The notes below the pieces were generated by a model, which worked only from the letters and a program-made list of their open reading frames with translations, had not been told where the DNA came from and did no database searches. A program made the position numbers and the translations under genes. Below are positions 63,774 to 64,000 of a DNA stretch of 64,000 bases, piece by piece (position 1 is the stretch's first letter; each line of letters starts with the position of its first letter). Source of the stretch: Natronorubrum bangense (GTDB lineage: Archaea > Halobacteriota > Halobacteria > Halobacteriales > Natrialbaceae); the NCBI RefSeq assembly GCF_004799645.1, contig NZ_CP031305.1:1674001-1738000 (forward strand), read 5' to 3'.

Positions 63774-64000
63774 TTAGGCCTCTCGTCCGTCGAAAACGAC
63801 CTCGCCATCGACGATCGTCATCGCCACGTCGATTTCGTCGATTCGCTCCGCTTGCGTCCACGGGGACTCCTCGAGCACCACGAGATCCGCCCGCTTGCCG
63901 ACTGCGAGCGTTCCGAGCCGATCTTCGTCGAAGCCAGCGAAGGCCGCGCCGTGGGTGTACGCCCGCAACGCTTCGGTAACCGACAGCCGCTGGGCATCAG
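63774..64000 (-). CDS. Amidohydrolase, C-terminal part (YtcJ-like, truncated by the window)
   Basis: Only the last 75 or so residues are in the window. LSVTEALRAYTHGAAFAGFD, then LGTLAVGKRADLVVLEESPW and VAMTIVDGEVVFDG are the usual end of metal-dependent amidohydrolases of the YtcJ/amidohydrolase 3 type, where the barrel is followed by the small beta-sandwich. The start and catalytic part lie beyond base 64000. Confidence 0.8.
   Translation of the reverse strand, partial: DAQRLSVTEALRAYTHGAAFAGFDEDRLGTLAVGKRADLVVLEESPWTQAERIDEIDVAMTIVDGEVVFDGREA

Overview
This window is chromosomal DNA of a halophilic archaeon (class Halobacteria; a Natrinema/Haloterrigena-type genome is my guess from overall gene style, not proven). 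Evidence: an rRNA operon with tRNA-Ala(TGC) between 16S and 23S, a bulge-helix-bulge-like 23S processing stem, strongly acidic proteins, high GC, and families known only or mainly from haloarchaea (RNA polymerase subunit epsilon, Azf glucose-6-phosphate dehydrogenase, RPA plus RPA-associated protein, DUF5789/DUF5790/DUF5814-type small proteins).

Layout. 1-3.7 kb: 3' end of 16S, tRNA-Ala, 23S and 5S rRNA. 4-12.6 kb: PadR regulator, cold-shock protein, M29 aminopeptidase, DUF309 protein, azf, mptD, a creatininase-family hydrolase, a PAP2 phosphatase and small haloarchaeal proteins. 12.7-20.7 kb: two ABC exporters, a DUF192 protein, tRNA-Val, and two diverged paralogs with a ParB-like GxHRLAIAKLL motif. 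20.9-27.2 kb: tRNA-Phe carrying a 6.2-kb integrated element bounded by a 31-bp direct repeat, with tyrosine integrase, XPD/DinG-like helicase, HhH-GPD-like protein, phiH-type repressor facing a palindromic operator, a Tat lipoprotein and a hypothetical protein. 27.4-41 kb: metabolic and housekeeping genes (isochorismatase, SDR, RPA and its partner, CDGSH protein, enoyl-CoA hydratase, GNAT, NAD synthetase, NAD kinase, DsbA-like protein) with tRNA-His and tRNA-Thr. 41.2-45.7 kb: RNA polymerase epsilon, a nucleotidyltransferase set between two clusters of a new 31-bp repeat, mptA and a TrmB regulator. 45.7-64 kb: thioredoxin-domain protein, FxsA, tRNA-Ile, chromate transporter, TrpD-like phosphoribosyltransferase, SDRs, aspartoacylase-like enzyme, cyclophilin, ferredoxin, tRNA-Leu, the nadA-nadB-nadC operon, a MacB-type ABC transporter and the end of an amidohydrolase.

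How the genes relate. The window holds most of de novo NAD(P) synthesis (nadA, nadB, nadC, nadE, NAD kinase) in three places, and two steps of archaeal pterin synthesis (mptA, mptD). The RPA pair serves single-stranded DNA handling.

The most unexpected material is non-coding. (1) Downstream of tRNA-Val, -Ile, -Leu and -His there is a repeated module: a stem-loop with a conserved loop but co-varying stem, then a short GCGAAGCGAG segment (present at three of the four), then a truncated copy of the 3' end of that same tRNA. (2) Six copies of a 31-bp element lie in the same orientation on both sides of the nucleotidyltransferase gene. (3) An ACGGnCTnCTGTA-type element starts exactly at the stop codon of several unrelated genes and forms palindromes at two of them. 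(4) An 88-bp palindromic element has two clear copies and one decayed copy.
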